Shown here piece after piece: positions 1 to 10,245 of a stretch of DNA of 64,000 nucleotides (its first letter is position 1; each line of letters opens with the position of its first letter). The notes under the pieces were generated by a model that worked only from the letters and a program-made list of their open reading frames with translations, searched no databases and was not told the DNA's origin. The position numbers and the translations under genes were made by a program. The DNA comes from Bryum argenteum (taxonomy: Eukaryota; Streptophyta; Bryopsida; Bryales; Bryaceae): the NCBI GenBank assembly GCA_037043015.1, contig CM073323.1:20674758-20738757 (forward strand), read 5' to 3'.

Positions 1-192
1 AACAGCTTGTCCCATGTGCAGAGTGCCACTATGCTTGCCTCCCGCCAGTCCTACGGGGAAGGTGTTGTGATTTGTCCGGAATACGTAACATTGCCACCAG
101 AATTCAAAGTATCCAGGGCAGTGCGATCGAACCATCTTGTGTTGCTGGCAGAAAGCCGACTTCTAAAATTGCAACTCCTGAGAGATCGCTGA
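1..192 (+). CDS. 3' end of an unidentified gene (last exon)
   Basis: An open frame runs from the window edge to a TGA at 190-192 and encodes about 63 residues, with no stop upstream inside the window. The tail is Leu/Arg-rich (RLLKLQLLRDR) and follows a stretch containing CPEYVTLPPEF. I do not recognise the family. It is followed by AT-rich DNA resembling a 3' UTR, so it is best read as the end of a gene that begins outside the window. A chance open frame is possible. Confidence 0.3.
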   Translation, partial: NSLSHVQSATMLASRQSYGEGVVICPEYVTLPPEFKVSRAVRSNHLVLLAESRLLKLQLLRDR

Positions 193-1559
193 TAGATCTT
201 TGATTACGATCGACATCAGAATTGAACTTTAGTTACATTTGAACATTTTTCCCGTACAGAATCTGTTCTCTTTCTTTTTTTAACCAATCAATGTATCAAT
301 CAATTGAGAGAAATAATATCATGAACCAAAGTAGCAGGGCTACTTGACGGGGGGCTTCTTGTCTTTGTTAATATGTGCTTTTATTGAAAAATCCTCCTGC
401 AAATTAGCTTAGATGCCAAATCAGACATTCGAATTCGAATGCAATTATGTACACGTTCTTGAATCAAAACCGCTCAAATTCCGGTTTTGAGCCTCCTACA
501 GACAAAGTCAATGCACGAAGATTCATTTTTTAAGAATCAGTAACCTTCAGTGCTGCCTCGTTCCCAATCTTTCCTCGATGATTGAGTAGTTCGATATGTT
601 ATCAGGAAGCTTCAGTGATCAAATTGAAACTGGGGAAACGACTATCATGTGGCACTTTCAACCGATTCTGACCATAACTTTGGGCAACTCATGAATGATT
701 GTGCGGTTCTTATGATACTATCTTGCGGTTCAGGACGCTGAGTATCAATGTGCAGCAGCAAGCGGTTATTCTCTGCATTGCCTCATGCGAAAGTTGAACC
801 GATGAAACAAATAGGTGTAGCAAATTTGCGCTTCGCGTACCGCCAATTCAAAAAGGAATTGCCGATCCTATGATTGTAGCTCCAGAAGGACTACTTTATA
901 TAGGGGGATAGATATGAATCCTACTGCACTTCTTGAGATAAACCAATCAGATTCGATTTCCAATCAAATCCGTATGCAGCCGCTTAGCGGCTGATTGGGC
1001 ATAGTGCCAGCAGTTAGCGCTCATTAGGTTGTAGTGCGGTTTGACATCGTGCAAAATTTTGATGACGAGCTCCAGTCAAATTTTCTTGTCACATTCTATT
1101 TTGTAGCTTCGAACGCCTTCGAGAATGCACGGAACCTCGAGAGCGCGACCGATGTGGATGCCCGGCTTCATCCCGGTTACTTTTTGAGCCCTGGTGTAGA
1201 GCATTGGAATCTTTTGGTCTCCGGTTTAGATATGCAGAATGAGGTAGTCGTGATTGATCAAACCTTTCAGCGCCTGCACACCCATAAACAAATTTTAGAT
1301 TTGTAGTCACTAGATTCTTCTCACGTTTCAACCACTTTATTCATCGATCAAGCTACTCAGACCACCTGCCATTGATGAAGATTAATACTATCGTCAGCAG
1401 TTCAGATACAGAAAGTCATATTGCAGAATGTGCGTAAAAGCATTGCAGAATAGGCACCTCTATCACCGATATTCAAAATAAGCTAGCTGCTCAATTCATC
1501 TTACGTTGTTTTGAAGGTGGGACATATGCAAGGTTAAATGTGTGTGATGCTTACTTGCA

Positions 1560-1877
1560 TTATCTCCGGTCCAAAGATTTGGTTGGAAAGATCCGTGGAG
1601 TGCAATAAACCTCGTTGACAGTGAAAGAGAATGAGAAGGTTGATTCCGGAGTAATACACAGCTTCGTGAAATTTTCTTTGACTAGATCCGACTTCAACTT
1701 AGGGTAAATGTCTCCTTTCTTGGAGACATTGGTCTCCAAAGAATCTAACTCCTGGGCCATAGAGGCCCACGCATCGGAGTTCAGCTTGAGAGATGCATCG
1801 GAACTCGGGATGTTGGATACGAATGCGTCCCCACTCCCCATAGATATGGCTACTTGCTTCTCGGATTCTTCTAACAT
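1560..1877 (-). CDS. Possible exon of an unknown protein
   Basis: A 105-codon open frame on the minus strand starts at an ATG at 1877. It begins MLEESEKQVAISMGSGD and has a helical, charged middle (SDAWASMAQELDSLETNVSKK). A GAG|GTTTAT donor-like site occurs near its end. Composition looks protein-like, but I recognise no family and cannot place partner exons. It could be chance. Confidence 0.25.
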   Translation of the reverse strand: MLEESEKQVAISMGSGDAFVSNIPSSDASLKLNSDAWASMAQELDSLETNVSKKGDIYPKLKSDLVKENFTKLCITPESTFSFSFTVNEVYCTPRIFPTKSLDRR

Positions 1878-2195
1878 GCAAGCTACACAGAGATCAAGAA
1901 TTTGTTGAGCACTTGAATCTCACCCGTCTGATTTATACTCAAACCTCTTGCAGATCATGCGTCCACTGCTGACTGGAATGGCAATTTTATTGTGTAACTA
2001 AACCGCTGATCGGGAGGTTCCACGGATGGAAGAATGTCAACCATGAATGGACAGTAGTGCATTGATGTATTTTGATGCAGGTTCCTTCCACCGAGACGAT
2101 GAACTTTGTCTGATCATAACCTGAAGATGCTATTGTTGGACAAATTGGCTTCTAGATCATTATGCCTCTCCCCTTCATCGTTGACTTCATGGACG

Positions 2196-2570
2196 TTAAT
2201 TTCAACCTCTTTATTCATCAATGAAGCTACTCAGACCTCCTCACATCGAAGGTAATGAAGTCCTGGATTCGAAATAGTAGGTGAAGTTTTAGGGTTCGTT
2301 GTTAGTCCCGAGACATTGAATTTTCTAGAAAATACTCTAAGAACTAAAAACACTTTGGATCCAGGACTTCATAATTACTGTACAATGCTGCAAGCTGATT
2401 TGGTAACCCATTCACAGCACCTTATACACAGGTGATCATGATGAAGTAAAGATATGGAGGAAGGCTGAAATTGGCATGCCTGTAATTACGATTTTTAAGA
2501 ATACGGAGTAGTAACTGAAGAAAGTATTGATCACAAAATATGCGCTATTTAGTTGCTCTTGAAACTTACT
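2196..2570 (+). repeat. Diverged dispersed duplication, copy 1
   Basis: This block shares ordered landmarks with 6385-6690: CTTTATTCAT, AAAACACTTTGGATTCA/C, ACAATG-TG-AAGCTGATT, GAAAGGCTGAAAATGGCATGCC, and an ACTGAA-AAGTATT end. A third fragment at 1318-1375 repeats the first part (TTTATTCATCGATCAAGCTACTCAGACC). No coding potential is evident. It is probably an old non-coding duplication or transposon remnant. Confidence 0.6.
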
Positions 2571-3032
2571 GCACAAAAATGCGAATTTGATAGTTTACTT
2601 TTCTCTTATGGTTGGGTAGGTTACGTGCTCTTCTGCGTTGACAGGTTGTTAGAGGTTCATGTGAGTGCTTGAGGTTTAGAGTTTGCTCGGAGAATCTAAA
2701 AGTTAGATCGAAATCATGGTCTTTAACGTTCGGTAAGACGTATACCGGTACTCAGTCAATTTGAGAAGTGATCGATATGAATAAGCTATTTGTTGCAGTT
2801 TACTGCTTCTGTTGGTACACGATTGACTTACTGTTATATCGATATACATAGTCGTATACATACACTCATACATAGTGACCAGCTGGTAGTGGTGGTAGTA
2901 CAGGCACGTGCCAGCATTCGAATTTGGCGGTACAATCATACTAGTAACCCCCCCTCAACTGTAGCCGCCATGCTCTGATCGGTACTAGTACCGTGTAGCA
3001 TCCATGCATGATGCTTTCTCTCTCTGTAGCAG

Positions 3033-3039
3033 TATATAT
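3033..3039 (+). promoter_or_regulatory. TATA box of the 3302-4409 gene
   Basis: TATATAT lies about 265 bp upstream of the ATG at 3302, after a CTCTCTCT pyrimidine tract and before a G/T-rich leader. This is a standard plant core-promoter arrangement. The long leader holds a competing small open frame (3069-3299) that ends 3 bp before the main ATG. Confidence 0.4.
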
Positions 3040-3301
3040 GAAGCCCCAACCTCTGTGCACCAGTGTGAGTGTGCGTGACAGTGGGAGCATTTCTACTGTG
3101 TGTCTGTTTTCAGTCTGAAGTAAAACCGTTTCGAATATTGTGTTTGTCTTGTACTGCTTGCACAGAGTATGGCAAATACTCTGTCTTGTTGAAGTCTGCT
3201 TGTGAGTATGGCAAATGCTCTGTTTGGTTGAAGTTCATGTCTGTAACTACTAAACTATCGAGATATCAACTGTCTTTCGTCGTCTCGTACTTGAGTTGAG
3301 C

Positions 3302-4409
3302 ATGTCAAACTCTTTGTACTACGGATGTCGGGGTGCTGCACGGGTATGTTGCAGAATCTTGAAGTTAGGCCCAGTCCAGAAGCCCGGAAAGGTCCACGAC
3401 TACATTAGCAAAGCCCTCGGTGACGAAAAGTATGATAAATTGTGTCAAGACAGATCTCTTGTGCTTGAAGAAATCTGGTACTGCCAATCGAAGCTTGGCT
3501 CTGTTGGCAAGTCCTCTCGGAGACTGAAAAACCCCAATTTCCACGAAAAGAAGCAGGTGAGCCTCATTCTAGCCTTTTAGCACACTGCCGCTGCCTCTTC
3601 ATTTATGCTGCATAATACTTTACAATGCATCCAGAATGATTATGGTCCTCAATGCCGAATGCTAGCTAATTCCTGTAGTCGACTGTGGCTATCAGTCACA
3701 GTCACAGATACTCAACTTTCTCGATGCATTATCTTAACTTTCTCATTTATGATTTGACTTCTACTTTTGTGTGGGTGAAGACTATCCATGCGTATCGACC
3801 GAAATAGATTCCCCGTGAAGTAAACATCCAATTTATGGGTAAAATTGCATGTGTGCTGGCTTATGTGACCATTTTTAAAGTCAAAGTAGGACCAGTGATG
3901 TTTTATCTGAACGTTTATCTTAAGCTGCTGCGGTTGTTGTGTAGGGGAAGAGTTTATTGAACCATGACTTCCTTTTGTTAAAGCTGCGACGCAGTACCCC
4001 AGACAATTCTGAACTCTACATACAGGCTGAGAAATTTGCCGAGACGGATTCGACAGTCGGCATTTTCATCACAATCCCTGAGGGTAGAGACGTCGAAGAA
4101 GCGGAACGAAAGTGTCTTCTGGTAAGGATCGAATGCGCCACTCAAATCAGTTTGCTTGACCTCACGGCCACTCTGAAGAAGATGAGTCCGGATTACGATG
4201 TAGGCTTCAACAATTGTTGGGACTACGCCAGGGAGACGACCAAGTGTCTGTTGAAGGAATGTGTAGATCTTGAGAGGCAACTGCATGCAGAACATATCAA
4301 GCGGTTGCTTAAAGAATCCGAGAATCTGGAGAGTAAAATCGCCAGAAACCTTTTTATTACGGGCATGAAAATGGCTAAAGTCCTTGTGTCCAGCTTCTTC
4401 TCTAAGTAA
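3302..4409 (+). CDS. Unknown protein, possible permuted papain-like (NlpC/P60/LRAT-type) fold
   Basis: Two exons, 3302-3556 and 3945-4409, join in phase 0 through a consensus intron (CAG|GTGAGC ... TGTAG|GGG) to give 239 residues. Exon 1 is Cys- and Lys-rich (GAARVCCRILKLGP, then LCQDRSLVLEEIWYCQ). Exon 2 has HDFLLLKLR with His92, a strand ELYIQAEKF, GIFITIPEG, and NNCWDYARETTK with Cys176. An early His followed by a later N-C-[WE]-x-[FY] motif is the order seen in circularly permuted papain-fold enzymes such as LRAT. That assignment is an inference from two motifs, not a confirmed family match. The C-terminus is a helical, charged segment ending in FFSK. A decayed copy of part of exon 1 lies at 59143-59222, so the gene belongs to a family. 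Start chosen: first ATG in frame after the leader frame's stop. Confidence 0.6.
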
Positions 4410-5339
4410 CGGCCTATTCACGGAACATTTTGGTATTACAAGGCAGCATTTTGATATATCTTGAAATAGTCAACAAAAATATTTGTGTCAAATATTGATG
4501 GTGATTGTCTTACTATGATCTGATCTTGTATTTTGAAGTTTTAAGGAAGTGATTTGAGTCGTAATTTAATGCTCAATTAGTGATTGTTGACAACTATTGT
4601 ATGAAGCTTGGACTAATGCAGTTTCTTGAAAGTGCATAGCTTCTAAGGCAGAAGTTAGCAAAATAGTGTAGAGTGCATTAGTGGAAGTGACATGTACGAG
4701 CTGTGCTTGAAGGGAACAAAAGTATCTCTATACAAATTAAATATGGATGGCCAATTGTCATGCTTATTGTGATTTGAAGTTGCTTCAGCATGCTTACTCA
4801 CGAATTCTAGCAGGGGAATTGACTTCAAACCAAGCCATCTTTGTGAATTTGTGCGACCAGGTGCCGCGTATATAGACATGGCCAATGAGTGGGCCACCAA
4901 GGAAGACCGTGATGTAACTAAAGTTGCTCCACAACATATTTGGGCTGATATAATAAGAGGACTGTCATTGGTTACCAGGATAGCTCCTGGTATAAGATAG
5001 TTGCATCCTTGTGATTTAGAAAGAGGCCACCACTTGACCCATAACGCAATAACTCTTCCAAGTTAACTTATATCTCTTCTTGAATGCAAACGTGCGAGAC
5101 ACACAATCAATCGCCTTCTACAAAAACATTTTTGTTAATAGTTGCGGGTTTGTTGCAACAAATTTGTTGCTCAACAATAGGTTTTAAACATGCCAGGTGA
5201 TTGGGCATTGGTAGCAATGGTTGTACTTGATTGTAAAGGCACCTACTCACTGTTCAACTTTTTCTCAAATTAAGTTTGTTCAACATGATACATGTTTCCC
5301 TATATTGTTGTTTTCTAGACCTCCTTTTGGAAAATAATT
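4410..5339. other. Intergenic, nothing recognised
   Basis: AT-rich DNA with a probable 3' UTR directly after the gene. It has frequent stops in all frames and no clear repeat boundary. Confidence 0.5.
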
Positions 5340-6151
5340 TGCATGAATATAATAAAAGTGAAATGAGTCTCTAAAATTTTGTATGAGGCTAGCCAACTTG
5401 ATTACAGGGAAAAAAATATGAACAAGATGTTTGGGGTAACAATCTTTGTATTACCCTTTGCACTATGGGGACAATGTCTCTCGAGTAATGCTCACAAAAC
5501 TTTTGAATCGACCGCTTTGAATGTTTTGATGTCACAAATGGTGAAGATCCAACAGTTGAAATCTTACATGGAAGTACTATAGTGGGTGGGTTTAAGATCT
5601 TAACCCCTAAACGCCCAAGGGGGGGTAAAGCTCCTGATAGTTGGTAATAACGCTGATTTTTTCAAAACTGCATCAAAACAAATAAAAGATGAAAATGGAA
5701 AATCCAACCGTAGGATCTTCTTTGGATCATGGCAATTAGTATGACCGCCAAGTTGCATGCCATTTGGAGCTATGGATTTCAAGATCCATAGGGAAAACGG
5801 GTGAAGATCACACCACCAAAACTTTCATGCAAAATCTCTTTCCCCCACTCTCACAAATTGAGGATCAAGGTTTTTACTATTTACCCAAGGAGGGAGTATA
5901 GTAAACCCGCCGAGGAGTTGGGCAAAAAAAACATCGGATGAAAAATCGATGGGATGAAAGCGGGGTTGTGCACCAAAGACGGAGCCTCACATCCATAATG
6001 TAGAAAAACGACATTGTGGGCGCTTAAGGGCTAAGGTTGAACCTACAAATAACAGTAAAAAATCTGATCATATCTCAATTCCAACGAGGTAGTAGAAAAT
6101 TTCTCCTTCTAGTTCTGGAGGTCAAAAGAACGCTTGGATTTTAGAGGTTAA
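5340..6151 (-). mobile_element. piggyBac-type element remnant (host of a nested insertion)
   Basis: Read on the minus strand from TTAA at 6148-6151, the sequence starts CCTCTAAAATCC. It then follows the left end of the 50288 element: GGACCTCCA, TTTTCTACTACCTCGTT, ATTTGTA, CACTATAGTA, then GATTGTTACCCCAAAC. The last part is also shared with 16105-16125 inside the full-length piggyBac element. The element is interrupted at TTAA 5600-5603 by a second element. Its inner end fades out near 5340. Confidence 0.65.
5600..6034 (+). mobile_element. Nested piggyBac-type MITE, about 435 bp
   Basis: The left end is TTAA followed by CCCCTAAACGCCCAAG. The right end is a degenerate inverted copy, GGGCGCTTAAGGG then CTAA (6031-6034). 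Near the right end it carries GTAGAAAAACGACATTG, a block also seen at 53918-53936. A CCAACCGTAGGATCTT subterminal motif lies 100 bp from the left end. No coding capacity. Confidence 0.65.
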
Positions 6152-7126
6152 TAAAGTTGATATAGATTTGAAAATTAAAGATTAAGCAAACATAAGGACA
6201 TTGATCACCTTGATTTTGACCGCTAAAGTTCCTAGTGAGTTTTTGGACCTCCAAAAGCAAAAAGTGCAGTTGTCAACTATTGTGTTGAAATTAAGAAATA
6301 ACATAGTTTTTTTGGCAACTCATGAATGATAGTGCAGTTCGCTTGGAACTAACAAGCGAATGATTCAGTTCTTGGATGTTTCAACTCCTTTATTCATAGA
6401 TAAAGACCTTCTCACAATCGAAGTATATGTTCTACACCAGTCCATATGCATTAAGTTTTCAGAGATTACACTACGACTCAAAACACTTTGGATTCACGAC
6501 ATCATTACAATGTTGGAAGCTGATTCATTAACCAATTCACAAGTGGTCATGGAGTAAGGACATGTAGAAAGGCTGAAAATGGCATGCCCGTGATTATGAT
6601 CGTCAAGATTGCAGAAAATTACTGAAATAAGTATTAGTGATAAAGTATTTCCATTACGGTTGCCCTCGTTCTTTTCTAATATGGAAAGTGAATCTACACC
6701 AACACTACAAATTTTCACTTCAAGGTCGATCTATGGTTATGATGGAATTGCTGATCACCCTCTAAGGTCCAAAGGGTGAGATGATACAAAATCCAATGGC
6801 TATGAAGAGCAACTTGTCCCAACTGTAGCCCCTTTTCAGTGTCTGAATGGAGATGCCCTAACAAGCTATTGTTTACTCATTTCAATTCATGATTGACAAA
6901 CTTTGAGGTCCCATGTCATGGTGATCGGAAGCCTTTGGATGTTTCATTGATCTTCTCTGGAGTTTGCGACGTCGCAACCTAACCATGCACGCCATGCCGA
7001 GATTCCTGTAAACATCAAGGCGATCATGTCCTCTCGCATTTTTCTGCAAATCGCAATCAATTGAATCGAGTTGGTTTTTTTGCGCAAAATTTGATTAAGG
7101 AGATGACGGAGTGAGATTGGATTGGT
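6152..7126. other. Intergenic with repeat copy, then promoter of the methyltransferase gene
   Basis: Contains the second copy of the dispersed duplication (6313-6690). The rest is AT-rich leader or promoter DNA with no recognised gene. Confidence 0.5.
6313..6690 (+). repeat. Diverged dispersed duplication, copy 2
   Basis: This is the counterpart of 2196-2570. It also starts with GGCAACTCATGAATGAT-GTGC, which occurs separately at 684-703. The original unit was therefore longer, and pieces of it are now scattered across the first 7 kb. Confidence 0.6.
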
Positions 7127-9600
7127 ATGGCGCCGAAGAAGAAAGGCGGTGGCAAGAAGGGCGGCAAGAAGGGAAAAGGCGAAAAGGGCGGGAAAGCTGC
7201 CAAGGTTCTCGCCTACCATGATGAAGAGTATTGGAACAATCGCTACATCAAGAATCCTGAGCCCTTCGATTGGTACCAGTCTTACAAAGAATTGAAACCG
7301 CTTCTCGAATTGTACCTCCCTAAGGACCAAATCGTCTTCAATGCCGGCTGCGGCAATGGAAGTAAGAGCAGTGTCTGATGATCGTTCACTTTTTCTTCGT
7401 TCTACTCTTGTCCATTTTGTGCAGATCAGAGCCACTGGACAATACAACCTTCACAATTGATGTCTTGCATTCATTTCCGCAACTGTATTGAGAATTATGT
7501 TCTTCAATTGCAATGAAAAATCTTAAAACTATCAATGAACAGTACTGGTCCAACTTCTGGCACATTGGAATCCGGAGTGGCTTATGTTTGAGGATTTCTT
7601 GAAACAAAGAGTTAGGTTTTCATGGCAGTGTTAGGGGAGGACATGGTGAAGGATGGTTACTTGAATGTGATTAGCGTTGACAACTCAGCGGCGTGCTTCG
7701 ACCAGCTGAATCTCAGATACAAGGGTAACAAAGACGTGATAGGGCTGACATGTGAGTGTACAACACTCTCTCGTAAACATCTTTCTTATTTGAGTATAAT
7801 CAGCAATTTGTGTTGCAGTTTCTTCATGTGAAAAGGTTTGTGCCAGGGTTTCGGCAGGATTTGAAAGAATTGAAGATGTTCAAGGATGCCCAGATTGACA
7901 ATGTCATTGACAAGGGTACAGCACTCTGCACCCTGATGATTTTTGAGTTTCTGTATCATGGAAATTAACCCTCGAGATTTTGTTCCATTTTCTGTCAAAC
8001 TTCTGTTGCATTATCTATGGTGAGATAATCTTTGCCAATCTGAATCACATCATTTACTGTATGATCTATCAAATTGCTCATGTTTGCAACTATAATTCCT
8101 TGGATCTTTTGGTGCTGATAGTTCTATGGTGATCCGTAAAGGAAGGCTCTGTGATCGATCTTTGATGGTGGCCTGAGTTTTTTTTGTAGGTTTTCTGGAC
8201 TCTATCTTGGTGAGTATTTCAGCTGATTACTTCAACTCGATGTCTCACATCAGTGAACACTACAAGACTAGAGCAAGGCAGACATTTTTTAGTTGCTTTG
8301 GATTCCATACTCATCAGCTTCTTCTTGACGTTTTCACTTTCGAGATCTAGAACATTAAATATTGTAGCAATTGTGCGTGACATGTTTTCTCTAGGTTTAT
8401 GTAGCTGATCAACAAAATTTGTGTTGACTACTTGAACTTTGATTGACACCAGTGCGCAGCTGATGCACCGAATCAAATGCAGATCGCATTCTCTGAAATT
8501 CGGAGGTGACTATCTTTATTATTTACAGACTTCGACCTAAAATTCAGTTGACAGTATATGCGGTCCTGAGTGGTTGTGCTGTACCTGAGCTAGTCTTTGT
8601 TTGCATGTGGTCAGTCTTCATAGTTTCGAACGTTTTCTAATGATTGGTAGTGGGGGTGGGGGTTCATGACTCTATTCAGGGTAATGAAGATCGGATGCAA
8701 ATACATTAATGTGCGTGCCAATTGTCCAATCCTTTCTGCGAGTTTTCTATGTTCAATTCTAATAATAAAAATGTACTATTTTTGCTGAGTACGGATCCTT
8801 AATACTTGAACCGTTTTGTTCAGCTCAAAAGTTACACCAATTTTGCCATTCTATTAGCCGAAATTTCTTGTTATTAGAAGCTTTTACACATTCCCTCATC
8901 AGCTATCTAGAATTGCTCTTTAACCTTGATGAGCAGCTCGGTGGTTGCTATACCCTCTCTGCAGAGACTGAGATGGTGTATGGTTACACGAAGTTGACTC
9001 TGCGGCTTGATGTGCTCAAATATAATTTGTACGATACATGGAATTGCCCTGTACAACGAATTTTCATCGCTGCGAAGTAAGAATTCAGTAACTTACCAAA
9101 ATGATTTTGCATGCTTATCAGATAACATACGGGGATCCACGAGTACGCATGCCTTATCTCAAGACTGCGTTAACCCCATGGTCCCAAATACTTGTGCATG
9201 TTCTCCGTAAGTGGACATTCTCTATTCCAATCTGTATATCATCAGGTTAGGCTATGATGAACCTTGGTGTGCAGATTCATTCTGATAGTGCTAATTGTGA
9301 TTCTGTACTCAAAATGTGTGCACAGCAAGGCCAGGCTCGCCCAAAGCCTTAAAGCCGGGGCCGCGAAATGTACTCGAACCAGTGTATATGTTGGCTGATA
9401 ACACGCTCGGTCCCCAGTTCAATCTTGATGACCCTGATTGGCATTACATCTACGTCTGTACGAAGGTAATTCAGGCCTCTGGATTAGCTAATCTTCTCCA
9501 GACTGCAGCACGTGAAATCCATATCTTGCTTACAATTAATCTGGGATTGCAGGAAACGGAAGACATGGCTTCTAAACCCCCACCAAAAAAGAAGAAGTAA
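7127..9600 (+). CDS. SAM-dependent methyltransferase, METTL13/EEF1AKMT-like plant family
   Basis: The N-terminus is a Lys/Gly tail (MAPKKKGGGKKGGKKGKG) followed by YHDEEYWNNRY, PEPFDWYQSY and the SAM-binding motif I FNAGCGNG. Exons read by phase: 7127-7361, 7629-7751 (LGEDMVKDGY, then VISVDNSAACFDQL), 7847-7915 (FRQDLKELKMF ... DNVIDKG), a 20-nt micro-exon 8190-8209 (GFLDSIL) and 8453-8505 (CAADAPNQMQIAFSEIR). The terminal exons are 9326-9465, ending DPDWHYIYVCTK, and 9553-9600 (SKPPPKKKK, stop). A segment near 8965-9078 (VYGYTKLTLRLDVL) must supply the post-motif region. I could not join 8505 to 9326 in one phase, so an exon is missed or there is a lesion. Homologues methylate proteins, including elongation factor 1A. 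The order FDWY, GCGN, DKG-LDS, HYIYVC matches the family well. Confidence 0.8.
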
Positions 9601-10245
9601 CCGCATAAGTTAAGACATCCATCACTTCCCATGAATTCGTATCTCGGAAGCCAAGTTTTCTTCAGAATACCAAATTGTGCCATCCACATGTGTGATAATC
9701 CAGAGTGCGAATTCGACAACTGGTTCGCAGTAGACAATAAAAAATCTCAATGATGGACCATGTGAGAAACTACGAGAAAATCTGGGCTGCTACAAACTCG
9801 CCCCCGGATCCGACAGCATCCCATCTGAGTCGCTTGTTCTTATTTGTACAGGTAGACTGGTATACACTAATTCAGCAAGTAGGTCTGAACTTCTTCAATG
9901 TCACTACAATACTAACTGATGAGCCACCTGGGGAATTTCATGTTCATAGAACTTCATGACTGTCAGCTACTCTTCCAACTATTTGGTTAAGGCCACTTAA
10001 TGTTTATTGGGTTCTTTACAGCACCTATTAAAACTTCCAATCTCTTGATGATGATTAAGTTTTACAAACAGTAGACAGAGTGTAGCTGTTCAGCGACAAA
10101 TCCGAAGATGCTCATCAGCTCAATTGCCGATTTATGAAGCGTGATTTGCTGCCGGCTGATGAGGCCTCTACGGTTCAATTCTTAGTTGCGCACATATCTA
10201 AGGCTTCAGGTAAAATTCTCAACATGCACTGCTTGTCAATTTCTG
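9601..10245. other. Convergent 3' intergenic region
   Basis: Lies between the ends of the methyltransferase (+) and the kinase (-). AT-rich, with no gene recognised. A short open frame at 9750-9959 has no family features. Confidence 0.45.

Larger units (their letters stand above)
193..3032. other. Intergenic region with diverged duplicated blocks
   Basis: No confident gene. The stretch holds pieces of a diverged repeat (around 680-720, 1318-1375 and 2196-2560) that also occurs at 6313-6680. A small hairpin with 7-bp arms (CAGCCGC/GCGGCTG) lies near 976-992. Short overlapping open frames at 1034-1331 have no recognisable content. Confidence 0.5.
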
